A stretch of 64,000 bases of DNA. It comes from Ryuthela nishihirai (lineage: Eukaryota > Arthropoda > Arachnida > Araneae > Heptathelidae). The notes beneath the pieces are model-generated. The model saw only the letters and a program-made list of their open reading frames with translations, ran no database searches and had not been told where the DNA came from. Positions 10,000-20,329 of this stretch are shown here, piece after piece. The stretch is from assembly GCA_038380435.1 (NCBI GenBank), contig JAWZYU010000001.1:15976001-16040000 (forward strand), read 5' to 3'. A program made the translations under genes and the position numbers. Numbering within the stretch: the first letter of the stretch is position 1; each line of letters opens with the position of its first letter.

Positions 10000-12990
10000 C
10001 AGAATGTGTAAGTTTTCCTCTCTAGATGTGTCTCTTATCAGCTACAGCTGCTGCATTTGGCCACTCTAGGAGGTCCTGTTTGACATTGTCTGCCCATCGC
10101 ATCCTATGTCTCCCCCTTTTTCTGAAACCCTTAGGCACATTGTTAATAATCCTGTTTTGCCAATCTGCAACTATTCACAAAAGCAACATGGCCAAACCAA
10201 CGTAGTCTCTCTCTGCACAATATGCTGCTCAAAAGTGGTTGATGATTCCTTCTTCTAACCTCATCATTACTTACAAAGTCAAACTACCTAATGCCCAAGA
10301 TACTGTGTAAGCATCTAAAATCAAAGGCAAATCAAGTTTCTTGTTATCCTGCTTGCAAAGGGTCCACGCTTTGCTACCATAACTAACCTTTGAAAGAACC
10401 AAACTATTATACAACCTATTTTAGTGTTTAGGGTGTATACGCCTGTTTTTCCACACTCTCCATAGATTCTTAAAAGTCCCAGAGGCAATCTCTATTCTTC
10501 TACCGCGCATCACCAGTATCTGATACATAGCTCCCAAGATAATTAAACTGAGATACTTGCTCAAGAGTACAGTACAGCCATTCAAAGCAACTGAAGCACC
10601 ATCTGCCTGACCAATTTCCATTACTTTAGTTTTACCTTTGTTTATCACCAAACTTACTCTATTACCAGTCTCATCAACAGCCCTAATGAACGAATTCATC
10701 TCATCAACATCATTAGCCAACAGAGCCAAATCATCTGCATATTCCAAATCAGAAATTTTTGAAATTTCTAGACCATTTAAGGCCAAAATCTTTTCCTTGC
10801 AAAGAATTTCGCATAACATAATCAATAACCAAACAAAAGAGAAAAGGAAACAAAATGCACCCTTGTATAACTCCACTAGCAATGTTAAATCAATCGCTGC
10901 AAGACGTACCAAATATCACCATGACTCAGTGTTATTATAGAGAACTTTCAATACACTAGCTAAGTTATCAGGTATTCCATATGATCAACCAATCAACCAC
11001 AAATTTTGTCGATCAACAGTCTTTTTGAAATCTGTAAAGCTAGTAACCACAGGTTTCTGAAACTCTAAACATTTCACAAGAATATCATCCTCCTCCTCCT
11101 CCTCCTCAAGAAGCCATGGCCTATGGAGGTCCAACCACACCGTGCAATTTAGTTCTCCAAGCAAGTCTATCCTGAGCTACATCTACTGCATCTGGCCACT
11201 GCACACCAATTCTAACAAGGTCCTGTTTGACATTGTCTGCCCACCACATCCTAGGTCTCCCCTTCTTTCTGAGGCCTTTAGGCACACTGTTCATAACCCT
11301 ATTCCCCAATCTATAATTATTCATACGGGCTACATGGACAAACCAACGGAGTCTCTCTCTGCACAATATCCTGCTTAAAGGAGGTTGCAAACTCCTTTGC
11401 CTAACCTCATCATTAGTTACAAAGTTGAACCACCTAATGCCCAAGATACTGCGTAAGCATCTGGAATCAAAAGCATCTAGTTTCCCGTTATCTTGTTCAC
11501 AAAAATTTGGCTAAGTGAAAATATTTGATCAATATATCCCCTACCACTTCTGAATCCACACTGTTCATCACACAGTTGTGCATCAACTAAATTCTTAATT
11601 CTATTAAGTATAATCATGCAAAGAACTTTACCTAGAACAGAGAGTAAACTAATTCCCCTATAATTATCACAAGAACTGAGATCACCTTTTTTAAAATTTG
11701 GGACAATGATAGCTCTAGTAAAATCCTTAGGAACAACATCTTTATCATAAAAAATATTCAAAATTTCAGTCAGCCATGTGACAACACAAATGTTCCCAGC
11801 TCAAAGCATTTCAGTGGTGATTTCATCCACCCCTGGGGATTTATGCAGTTTTAATTTAGAGACTCCAGAGTGAATTCGGAATGTGATATAGGACCATCAT
11901 GAAAGCCAGTAATGCATCTGTCCTCATTACAAGCAATGGGAGGAGAAACAATCACATTGTTTAGAACATCTCTGAAATGCTCAGGCAATCTAGCCATCAC
12001 AAAATCCTCATGTTTATCCATCAATCCCTGTGTACCTGTCTGTTTCGTCCCGCATAAAACATTAATAATCTGGTACAACCCCCTGCTGTTGTGCTGTCTA
12101 ACTGCTTCCTCTGCTTTGTCAGCCAAGCTATCAAGCCAAAGATTCTTATCAGATGTTAACTGATCCTTTACAAGTTTATTAAGCACGTTGTAATGCCTTC
12201 TGTTAGGACCAGTAGGGTGTTGATTCACATTAATTCTCACTTTCTTCTTTCAGAAATAAGTTCCATAGCCTTATCACTCAAATAATTTTGTTTCCTTTGC
12301 TCCCTTTTACCCAAAAGAATACTGTTGGTTTCAAGAAAAGCCTGTTTAGACTGATCCCATTCTTTTTCAATTTCAGCAGTAAGCAAACCACGATTGTCGT
12401 AATATTACTAAGTAGACTATCAATGGTATGCTTTGCTATATCTGGATCTTTCAGTCCTTCAGGGTTGAAGGAAATTTTCTTAACCTTAGCACAACATTTC
12501 TTAAGTTTCAGTTGCAAGTCACTTTTGACCAGGTAATGATCAGACCCAATTTCGACTCCTCTGTATGATCTGGTATTCCTAATTGAAATAGTCCATTTGT
12601 TGTTAATTAAAATATAATCTATCATATTCCTGTGCAACCCATCAGGTGAAACCCATGTATATTTATAAATGTCCCGGTGTTTGTAGTATGTGTTAGTTAT
12701 TCGTAAACCATTAAGATTGCTTAGCTGCAGAAGACGTTCTCCATTGCCATTGGAACTACCAATGCCAAAGGGACCTAAAACTCCTGCCCGAAGGTCAGAG
12801 TCGGTACCAACTTTATCGTGAAGTCACCTTAGCACAAGAGAAATATCTCCTTTCTTCACAGAATTCAAAATTTCCTGAAGCTGACTGTAAAACATATCCT
12901 TCTCGTTCTCATCAGAGTTCTCTCTGTGGACATAACAGATGACATTCAAGTCTTTAATTTATGATTTAAATTTTGCTGTAAGAAATCTTT
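10000..12990 (-). pseudogene. RTE ORF (endonuclease-RT), fragmented
   Basis: Pieces in order on the minus strand: endonuclease end (MIDYILINNKW, near 12620; IGSDHYLVKSD, near 12530), linker (12240-11850), RT start (AIIVPNFKKGDLSSCDNYRG, CGFRSGRG, 11760-11520), then, beyond the nested insert, FKKTVDRQNLWL (near 11030), LEYADDLALLANDVDEM with the catalytic YADD (near 10740), and the C-terminal part down to about 9980. The endonuclease would nick DNA and the RT copy the RNA. Many stops and indels are present, and the catalytic Asp of the FVDFKKAFD box has been lost in the FTDFKKTVDR form, so the copy is inactive. Confidence 0.85.
11084..11495 (-). mobile_element. 5'-truncated RTE copy nested in an older RTE
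   Basis: This insert holds only the last part of the RTE ORF, from KLDAFDSRCLR through RWFNFVTNDEVRQ, RERLRWFVHVARM and the short 3' tail, ending in a run of GGA repeats on the minus strand (TCC on plus, 11088-11107). It is better preserved than its host. The simple-repeat tail, 5' truncation and 11-bp flanking duplication are the three signs of target-primed reverse transcription. The word VHVARM replaces the usual GHVARM. Confidence 0.88.
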
Positions 12991-13020
12991 CATTAATGCA
13001 GTTATATCCTACCATAAGCT

Positions 13021-13317
13021 CATAATGTACTGATCATTAAGGATTATTAGTTAGTAATCAAATGCTACTTGCTAATTTTAACAATGTTGTGGTGATTTAT
13101 TTTGTTTGCCGATTGATCTTTTGCAGGACTTATATTTGATCTCCCTGACCTAAGAAGCTCTGTTGCCGTAGTCACCAGTTTCTCACATTATACATAAATT
13201 TTGAAGTTTATAGAAGATATCTTGGTTCTTCTTTAATCGAAAGTCTCAGAACAATTTGCATCAGCCACACAATTACCAAGAAAATAACTGCGAGAATTGT
13301 TCCAAAGCATATCCATT
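13021..13317. other. Unassigned spacer
   Basis: Between the RTE 5' truncation point and a SINE head. No element ends or coding frame recognised. Confidence 0.4.
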
Positions 13318-13600
13318 CAGGGACGGGGGTGGCTCAGTCGGTAGCGCGCTAGGTTCGTAATCTGCTTTTCCCAGGTTCGAGTCCCAGCTGGGTCAGCGTT
13401 GAGATTTATCTCCGCAAAACTTTCCGCCCTGTCCACCTTACGCTGCTCGTGTCGTCTCGATGTGAATACCAAGTTATCTAATAACCAGTTTAACCAACAG
13501 CACTAATAAATTGAACGGACATGTGCAGAATTGGCATTGACAGTATTGGAAGTAGTATGATGAAGAAGAAGGTTGTGATCTTCTTCTTCATCATACTACA
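13318..13600 (+). repeat. SINE-A head joined to a different body
   Basis: The first 120 bases are the SINE-A head (GGGGGTGGCTCAGTCGGTAG, B box CAGGTTCGAGTCCCAGCTGG, GAGATTTATCTCCGCAAAA). After about 13437 the sequence (CTGCTCGTGTCGTCTCGATG, then TTATCTAATAACCAGTTTAA) does not match the SINE-A body. It ends in a perfect inverted repeat (13552-13570 with 13581-13599, loop of 10). This may be a separate SINE subfamily sharing the promoter head, or a fusion. Confidence 0.7.
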
Positions 13601-14756
13601 GGTTGTTATCTGGAAACAAGGTAGGGAAGAAGCCTAGCAAGGTAGAATCGATGAAACCTCTAGAGACTACCGAACACAAAGTAATCCTAAGAAGGGAACC
13701 TGGTAAATGCGAAGGAAACGATGAAATTTTGTAATAATAAATATTGCTCTAAAGCTCCAGTACGTAAGTCAGTTTCATTTTTTCCTCTAGGTCCAGAACA
13801 TCACTATTGTTCTAAATTAAAGCATGTTTAAAATGTCTCCTTTCTCCTCCTGGGGAATAACCATGAATCGCTGAAGTTTTAATTAAACTTGTCCTTCTGA
13901 TTCCCTTGAGAATATTCATCGGAAATATAACAATCAATACAATTCAGTCACATCCTAAAAGATCAATGTTATTCTACTAAGAAATAATGGTACCTTCGTT
14001 TTGCTGATTATTTGCCACTGGAGAGAATAAATCGACTTTGATTTCATTCACATAGATTCTTAACTGTAATTTGGTCGTCTGGAGGCTCAATGTACCCAGT
14101 CAAAGAAACTTGCATGAAGAGAGAACTTTTGATTTAGGATTGTGGCAGTGCCCCGAATCTAAGTAGAGAAATGAAATATTAGTTGGCATGAATCGAAGAT
14201 TTATTGTTCATTACACTAACACAAGACGTCATACATGCTGGTAGAAACTTCAGACATCGGCATAAAAAAGTGTGAGCATTGTTTCATAATCATGTTTGAA
14301 AAGGGCGGACAAAAGAGGATTTCATTTAAATGTTTAGACTCTGGGCTTAGTGAGTTGATTATGCAAATAAATTCAACAAACGCAATAATAAAAAGTGAAA
14401 TCATACCAATGAGGCAAAATCTATCTGGCAGCCATCCTGTGAAGTTCGTTTTCTAAAGAAATTATTATTTTTGAAAATGTTTTTCATCAGATGAAGTTGT
14501 TACAGAAAAATGAAAACATCCTCAACTTATGTCAGTGGAGAACCAAATTCGAGGCTCTGTAACTGGTTAAATAACGTTTTATGGAAACATATGACTGATG
14601 ATATATATAAGATGTTCATTAAACTTTCTAAATTTCGATTTTGAATGATATCTGTTCAGTACTTATAGATAGTTTGAATATTGAATAACAGAGATGTCAA
14701 TCAAAAGAATTCTCATCAGAAATTAATTAAAACTTAAAAAAAAACATATTTTAAAC
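13600..14756. other. Unassigned stretch
   Basis: Overlapping short frames on both strands near 14220-14450 have no recognisable motif. No terminal repeats seen. Confidence 0.35.
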
Positions 14757-14840
14757 CTATCCCACCCGACTCAAGACAATGTTTCCTCTAAAATTGATCG
14801 GCATTAAATTCAGAGTGATATCTTCTTTGATAGTTGAACA
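14757..14840 (+). repeat. SINE-C body fragment
   Basis: CCCACCCGACTCAAGACAAT and TTAAATTCAGAGTGATATCT repeat the body of the SINE-C copy at 15.0 kb without its tRNA-like head. Confidence 0.7.
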
Positions 14841-15013
14841 AATACGTCGAAAACTCTCTTCAATTTAAACAATTGTATACTCAGAATATACTTGCCATCT
14901 TCATGACATACTTGTCATTGTTTCTTGAGACCAAGAGCAGCTGAGACAATACCTTCATGAGACGCAGAGAATTATGTACTTGATAGAAATTTCATAGTAT
15001 CAATTAGAGAAGC

Positions 15014-15165
15014 TCTTGAGCGGCGAAAGGTAGCTCAGCGGTCAGAGCACTTGACATTTTATCAGGAGGTCGTGGGTTCGTATCCCACCAGACTCGAGAC
15101 AATGTTTCCTCTGAAATTGATCGACGTTAAATTCAGAGTGATACCTTCCTTGATTATTTCATCCC
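15014..15165 (+). repeat. SINE-C, tRNA-derived
   Basis: The head GGTAGCTCAGCGGTCAGAGC is an A box and D-arm, and GGTCGTGGGTTCGTATCCCA is a B box and T-arm; the body continues ACTCGAGACAATGTTTCCTC and AAATTCAGAGTGATACCTTC. The acceptor strands do not pair, so this is a tRNA-derived repeat and not a tRNA gene. Confidence 0.75.
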
Positions 15166-15249
15166 ATTTGATAAACTAAATGTGTTTTAGATTTATATGA
15201 AGTCATTATCTTCGCTGTTTTATTCAGATAACACTGGTAGAGGGGGAAA

Positions 15250-15356
15250 ATTGTATCGTGCCAGTTGGATTGGAACTCACGACCTCCTGATAACACTCTG
15301 ACCGTTGAGTTACTGACATATTATCAGGAGGTCGTGGGTTCAGATCCCACCCGGCA
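15250..15356. repeat. Head-to-head SINE-C pair (inverted repeat)
   Basis: 15256-15305 is an inverted SINE-C head (AACTCACGACCTCCTGATAA, then GACCGTTGAGTTAC); 15311-15355 is a direct one (TTATCAGGAGGTCGTGGGTT, then ATCCCACCCGGCAC). The two halves could form a hairpin in RNA or single-stranded DNA. Confidence 0.7.
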
Positions 15357-16544
15357 CAAAAGTCATTTATTATAAAAACAATAAGTCCTTTATTATGTTT
15401 AAAATAAACCTGATGACCGCTATGAATGCAAAATAAGTATGGTTTAGAATTTTGTGCAAATAATTTTTTTCAATAATTGTCAGTCTTATACAAGTTTTTT
15501 TAAGCTTGACTTTGCTGCTGTTCAGTATTAGAGCTTCCATAGCTTCTTTCAGAAAATATTGTTGAAAATCCAGATGTACATAGATTTGAATGAGATATAA
15601 ACGCATCTAGTCCTATTTTTCTGTAAAAAACTTATTGTGAAAATTACGGATCTTCGAACTTCACTCTCCATTGACTTAACTTGGGAATTTTTTTCCATTT
15701 TTCTGTCCAGTATCTGTAGTTGCCCTGTACATTTCCTAATAGAAAAGATTAATGTCTAGGCCACCATTCACACAGCTGTATTGAATATTTTTGCTCTATT
15801 GAATAACAACTGTTGGTCGTTTACACACGGCAACAGCATTCAAAGTGGTTAAGCTCTATTATAAGCTTTGTGTTAAGAAACAAATTTAACTATCCTAGTT
15901 AATATTTTATTCTATTTAACAACAGTTCAAAAGAATTGAAACACTGCATTTCTTTAGTTCTGCCTAGAAAATAAATTTAGTTTCCGTGAAAACAAAGGCA
16001 ATCGAGCTTTTTCTTCCCTATGCGGTGCTTTTATGCTAGATGCCGGTCCTTTAGAAAATATAAAGTTAATCGTATTATCACATTTTCATCGCGCAATGTT
16101 CACGAGCATAAGATACGACTGTTTCCCATCGTATATTTCGTATTTTCTTCTTTGTTTTCTCTTCTTAGTTATTTAAAAGTTATTTAAGTGCACACATAAT
16201 AAATGACTTATTGTTACAAGTTTAAATAAAGAGTAAAGCTTTATTATGCGTTTCTACTTTTTGGCCGCTAATGGGTTGCCGAAAGAAAGCGGTTCCTGGC
16301 TTTATAAGGTTTTGGAAACTCTGTGCTAGACAATATGTTAATTGGCCAAAAGATAAAGCTCACAACGTCGAAAAAGCTTAATTCTGTTGTTTAGGATAAT
16401 TGTGTGAGAATTAAGATTTTGCAGAAATGAAATTTTAAAACATTAATTTTTTCACTACATTTCAGAGTTGAAACACAATCTATTGAACTATGGTTTTTAT
16501 TCATTTTTCAATTTCTCCACTTTGGCCTCAGGTTCTCTTCCTCA
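15357..16544. other. Unassigned AT-rich stretch
   Basis: No recognised coding domain. A few short frames (longest 78 codons, minus, 15370-15606) look random and AT-driven. Confidence 0.4.
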
Positions 16545-16745
16545 GCCGTCCTGTGGCCCAGTGGTTAGCACGCTTGGCTATTGATCTAAGGCACCTGGGT
16601 TCGAGTCCCAGGTAAGGCATAGATGTAAGGCAAGTGTTGTTTTCTGCTGAAGTCTTGCCATCCTCTCAAATCTTCTGCTGTGGCATATAAATTGACAGAC
16701 TTCTGTGGCAAGCAGCTGCTTGAGGGGGTATTTGTTTATTTTTAT
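16545..16745 (+). repeat. SINE-B, full length
   Basis: Starts GCCGTCCTGTGGCCCAGTGG, B box CTGGGTTCGAGTCCCAGGTA, body TTCTGCTGAAGTCTTGCC, ends GCAAGCAGCTGCTTGAGGGG and a TTTATTT tail. One of the best references for the family in this window. Confidence 0.88.
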
Positions 16746-16869
16746 TTATCAGTACTCAGTTACCTTCCTCAGTATTTGCTCCAGAACGTTCTGTATTATT
16801 AACATTTTTGTTTGTTATAATCATCGTCCCCATCTTTGTCCTCGGATCCTGACACATCGATGATATTGG

Positions 16870-17216
16870 GATGGGAAGTGGCATAGGCGGTAAGAGCGCC
16901 AGGCTCCTGATATGCAGCATCCAGGTTCGAATGCCAGCTGGGGGGTGTGTTCGGATTTATCTCCGATGATCCCCAGCCTGCCTTCGGCGAGCAAAGGGAC
17001 GCTGTTGGGTTCAAAGGCAGCCTTCCATCGAATGGGAAGTTAAGCCATGATCCCCTGTGTAAGATAGCCTCACCCTTTTCACGTTAAAGAACACGTTGGA
17101 TGGCCTTACAGGAGACTATCATCTGCCCAGTAGATTCCTTTGTCCAACCTTTTCTAAGCTCTTCGGTCCTTATTGCCTGAGCGTTTAGCCCATTGCATAC
17201 AAAAAAGAACCCATCA
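16870..17216 (+). repeat. SINE-A, diverged
   Basis: Head GGGAAGTGGCATAGGCGGTA, B box CCAGGTTCGAATGCCAGCTG, GATTTATCTCC, CATCGAATGGGAAGTTAAGC, CACGTTAAAGAACACGTTGG and a 3' end GAGCGTTTAGCCCATTGCAT. The final GCTCAGAGGTAAAAC part is eroded. Confidence 0.8.
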
Positions 17217-17716
17217 GAAGGAAAACTGCACAGTCCATCGGGGATATCAAGAATTTCAAGAGTTCCGTTTTTTAAGTTTCTGTGGTTTACCCAATTAGAA
17301 ACAAATTTTTAATTGATTGAGAAAATTATGTTTCTTCCACAGTAACATAATTCCGTAATCATATGATATTAAAGGATAAAGGCTACTGGAATGCCATCTT
17401 ATTTTGCATATAGGAAGTAGTAGATGTATAGTCACTGTAAAATAAACGCTTATTATTAAGTAATGGTTACACAAGAAGTGATTAGAACAATGGCGACCAA
17501 CCTCTGGCAAGAGTGCCCAAGGTAGAGAAAAAACTCTGTTGGCATGCGACATGTAGTGCCGCCCCTTGATTCTTTAAACCCACCCATTGTAAATAAATAA
17601 TTAATGATTATCTTTACTGCCAAATGAAGCTGCGAATGATTTTTTACAACCCTGGAACAGTGAGAAGTGTTCACAGGAGACGACTCACGCAGCTTTGGTG
17701 TCAGCTGAGCGGTTAA
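17217..17716. other. Unassigned stretch ending at a TTAA target
   Basis: Nothing recognised. Overlapping short minus frames (17295-17749) have no motifs. The last four bases (TTAA, 17713-17716) are the target duplication of the following MITE. Confidence 0.4.
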
Positions 17717-18244
17717 CCCTTTCATGACTAAGGGAAACATTTTTCCCATTTTAAAATTGGTGATTGTCGTATTTAATTATAACCTTATCTGCATTTTTTA
17801 TACAGAATGTCAAAATAGAACGTATGCCGAACGCAATTACGTAAACGGGAACGTTTAGAAAAAAAAAACAGAACTGTCAGGACGCATAATATATGTACTA
17901 TGTGCAATGTCCATCTTTGCCTCACTACCAAAAGAAATTGCTTTGCAGAATATCATAATTAGCACATCATTTTGTATAGTAATTTTATTTCATAATTTTG
18001 TATTATTTTAGTTAACATTTTGTTCTAATAAACCAATAAATAAAAGACATTGCATAATAAGCCTAACTATAATTTGTGTTACCTTTATAGTCCATTGGGA
18101 AAAATATTTCCCATAAAATTCCAAAAAAACTACACATTGTTATGTATTTTTCTTATGATATTTATTTATTTTACGTCTAAACAAACTAAAATTAACAGTT
18201 ACATACTAATATTTACTCTTAGAAACCTTATGGTCCTGAAAGGG
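17717..18244. mobile_element. piggyBac-type MITE, copy 1 (528 bp)
   Basis: Begins CCCTTTCATGAC and ends TCCTGAAAGGG, so the tips are inverted repeats (CCCTTTCA/TGAAAGGG), and both sides are flanked by TTAA (17713-17716 and 18245-18248). TTAA duplication with C-rich tips is diagnostic of the piggyBac superfamily. It has no transposase. A second copy of exactly the same length lies at 25073-25600 and differs by about 11 substitutions and two one-base indels by eye, so both came from one recent source and were moved by a transposase encoded elsewhere. Confidence 0.9.
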
Positions 18245-18248
18245 TTAA

Positions 18249-18775
18249 GAGAACATGTGATGTCAGATGCCACGCTTTGAAATCCTCGCAGACCCAGTGC
18301 AGGATTTGGGTAATAACAGAAGTAAACGTTGTCTTTACTATGGTTATATTCTGCTTCTGTCGTTTGCGAGTGAATATTGTATATTTATTGATAATAAAGA
18401 TAAACACGTGGTTTAGCTCCTTCACGATTTTTTCGATTTTTTCGCGCTAAATGCATTTAGTTTATATTATTAAAACGATATTATTTAGCGTGGAATGCGT
18501 ATTTTTTATTAGTTAGTTAATTATAAATTTTTTTTAGCATCAAAATCATTAATTTGTGCCGGCTATAATAAAACACACTCGTTGATTGGTTATATATATT
18601 TTTTAATTAGCCAAGGAAAATCGCCCCCTTAAAATTATGTAAATGATAATCTGCTGCTCAAATTACCATGGGCACGCGAGAGAATTTTTTAGATCATCGC
18701 CAGTTTGGGCAAATGCTCTCGAAAAGGTTCACTATCCCTGGACTAGAACTAACGTAAAAGTAAAGATTATTTTGA
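18249..18775. other. Unassigned AT-rich stretch
   Basis: No coding or repeat signal that I recognise. Confidence 0.4.
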
Positions 18776-19320
18776 AATGACTGTGGATATTTGTGTTGTT
18801 TTTCTGCTGTGGTCGCGACTTCCTCACAGACCTTCTACTATGGCGTTTGGGGGGCGGGGGTGGCTCAGTCGGTAGCACGCCAGGCTCGTAATCTGTAGCT
18901 CCCAGGTTCGAGTCCCAGCTGGGTCAGCGTTGAGATTTATCTCCGCAAAATTCACCGCCCTGCCCACGGTCAGTAGGGGACACCGATGGGCTTGGAAAGG
19001 CCGCCGTCCGTCGGATGGGACGTTAAGCCGTGGCCCCTGTGCGGGAGAGACATACCCCGTGCACGTTAAAGAACACGCTGGATGGCCTTGACGGGAGGCT
19101 ACCATCTGTCTCCCAACAGCTGTTCCAGTGGGTCCCCTCCCCCAACCTTCTCTGAGCCTTCGGGGTCCATGTGACCTGGCCATTTAGCCCATGGTGTGCA
19201 AAAAAGTGCCGCTCAGAGGTAAAACAACCCAACCCAACTATGGCGTTTGAACCGAGAGACTCCTGCCAGACCTCTGGCAAGCAACGTCTTGAGGGGATAT
19301 TTATTTATTTATTTATAATA
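18776..19320 (+). repeat. SINE-B split by a SINE-A
   Basis: Left part 18776-18849 (GTTGTTTTTCTGCTGTGGTC to CTATGGCGTTTG) and right part 19250-19320 (AGACTCCTGCCAGACCTCTG, CGTCTTGAGGGGATATTTAT, tail TTTATTTATTTA) join into one SINE-B body lacking its tRNA head. The gap is filled by SINE-A, with the 12-bp word CTATGGCGTTTG at 18838-18849 and again at 19238-19249. Confidence 0.9.
18850..19237 (+). mobile_element. SINE-A, full length, young, with 12-bp TSD
   Basis: Reference copy of the family: GGGGGCGGGGGTGGCTCAGT head, A box TGGCTCAGTCGG, B box CAGGTTCGAGTCCCAGCTGG, a 270-base body and the 3' end GCCGCTCAGAGGTAAAACAA followed by CCCAACCCAA. The head is an RNA polymerase III promoter derived from a tRNA. 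The flanking perfect 12-bp duplication and near identity to the copy at 29,002 show a recent insertion. The tail is CCCAA-type and not poly-A, so it presumably uses a LINE that recognises a specific 3' end. Confidence 0.92.
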
Positions 19321-19943
19321 TTTGATTTCAAAAGAACAACCCTGACTGATGTTTATGTATAGCCACAAATTAACTTTTACCGGACTGAATTAAAGAAATA
19401 ATAGCAAATAAACAATACATAGGAAATAATAATAAGGAAACAATACAAGAGAATTAATAGCAAGAAAACAATATAAGGGAATTACCAGTTTTCAAATAGT
19501 TCTGGAGTCTACAATATTTAGCAGGTGGGGTCCTGACGTTGAATCAGAGTGGCAATATATGTAGAAATATGCGATATATTTATGCAATATATGTGGCTAA
19601 AGTCATTAAGGTCATCCATTTTGTCATCGAAGAAAAGAGCGAGCAGAGAAAATATAAAAGCTCGCACAGTTGGTACATTTAAAATTTAGTACTGGCATGT
19701 TATCAGACCGCAAGCTCTCATTCTGTTGATTCTTCTCAATTTTTTAATCTCTGTTTTATCGAAAAAATGAATTAAGAGGTGACATGTCCTAGGAATCTAG
19801 AATACATTGTGCAAAGTCCTCATGTCTTTAGATAACCCACTCAAAATGTTCATAGTTAAATGTTTTTAAACCATAAGATCTGAGAATCTGTAATAGGTGA
19901 TAGTAACTTGTAGTCGCTTAAAACGCAAGATTTCCAAGGAAGT
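19321..19943. other. Unassigned AT-rich stretch
   Basis: Contains a short repeated pattern of AACAATA/GGAAATAATA (19390-19490) and otherwise nothing recognised. Confidence 0.4.
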
Positions 19944-20322
19944 TAGATTGGGTTGTTTTACCTCTGAGCTGCACTTTTTTGCACACAATGGGTTAAATGG
20001 CCAGGTCACAAGGACCCCGAAGGCTCCGAGAAGGTTAGGAGAAGGGACCCACTGGACAGCTGTTGGGAGACAGAGGGTATCCTCCCTTCAAGGCCATCCA
20101 GCATATTCTTTAACATGCACAGAGTATGGCTCTCCCACACACGGGACCACGGTTTAATGGATCACGGCGGTCTTTCCGAGCCCATCGATGTCCCCTACTG
20201 ACCGAAGGTAGGGCTGAGGGGGGGGGGGTGACATAAATCTCAACGCTAGTCAGGTGGAACTCAAACCTGGGGACTGCAGATTAGGAGCCTGTCGTGCTAC
20301 CGACTGAGCCACTCCCGCCCCC
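19944..20322 (-). repeat. SINE-A, full length
   Basis: Inverted copy: plus shows TTTTACCTCTGAGCTGCACT first and ends with the inverted head CTACCGACTGAGCCACTCCC. A run of G at 20219-20228 lies in the body. A short word TTCCAAG occurs on both flanks (19932 and 20323), possibly a partly eroded target duplication. Confidence 0.85.
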
Positions 20323-20329
20323 TTCCAAG

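Larger units (their letters stand above)
9968..13020 (-). mobile_element. Old RTE-type LINE with a self-family insertion
   Basis: Minus-strand copy of the same LINE family as the plus copy at 29.9-33.5 kb. It is 5'-truncated within the endonuclease (near 13,020) and its 3' end (CCTATGGAGG-like word, inverted) lies near 9968. At 11084-11495 a second, shorter copy of the same family interrupts it: the older frame stops at SLSQI (near 11507) and resumes at ILVKCLEFQKP (near 11072). An 11-bp word TTCACAARAAT flanks the insert on both sides (11073-11083 and 11496-11506, one mismatch), as expected for a target-site duplication. Confidence 0.9.

Noticed and set aside
18050..18280. Frame shared by both piggyBac MITEs
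   Set aside because: Low-complexity, hydrophobic, without transposase motifs; both copies inherited it from one source element.
18850..18935. tRNA-like A and B boxes at about 20 places
   Set aside because: Each continues into a shared SINE body, acceptor arms do not pair and no anticodon loop is credible, so they are SINE heads and not tRNA genes.
18824..19280. Minus frames of 119 and 85 codons
   Set aside because: They are antisense readings of a SINE-A copy; similar frames appear at the other young SINE-A (28727-29319).
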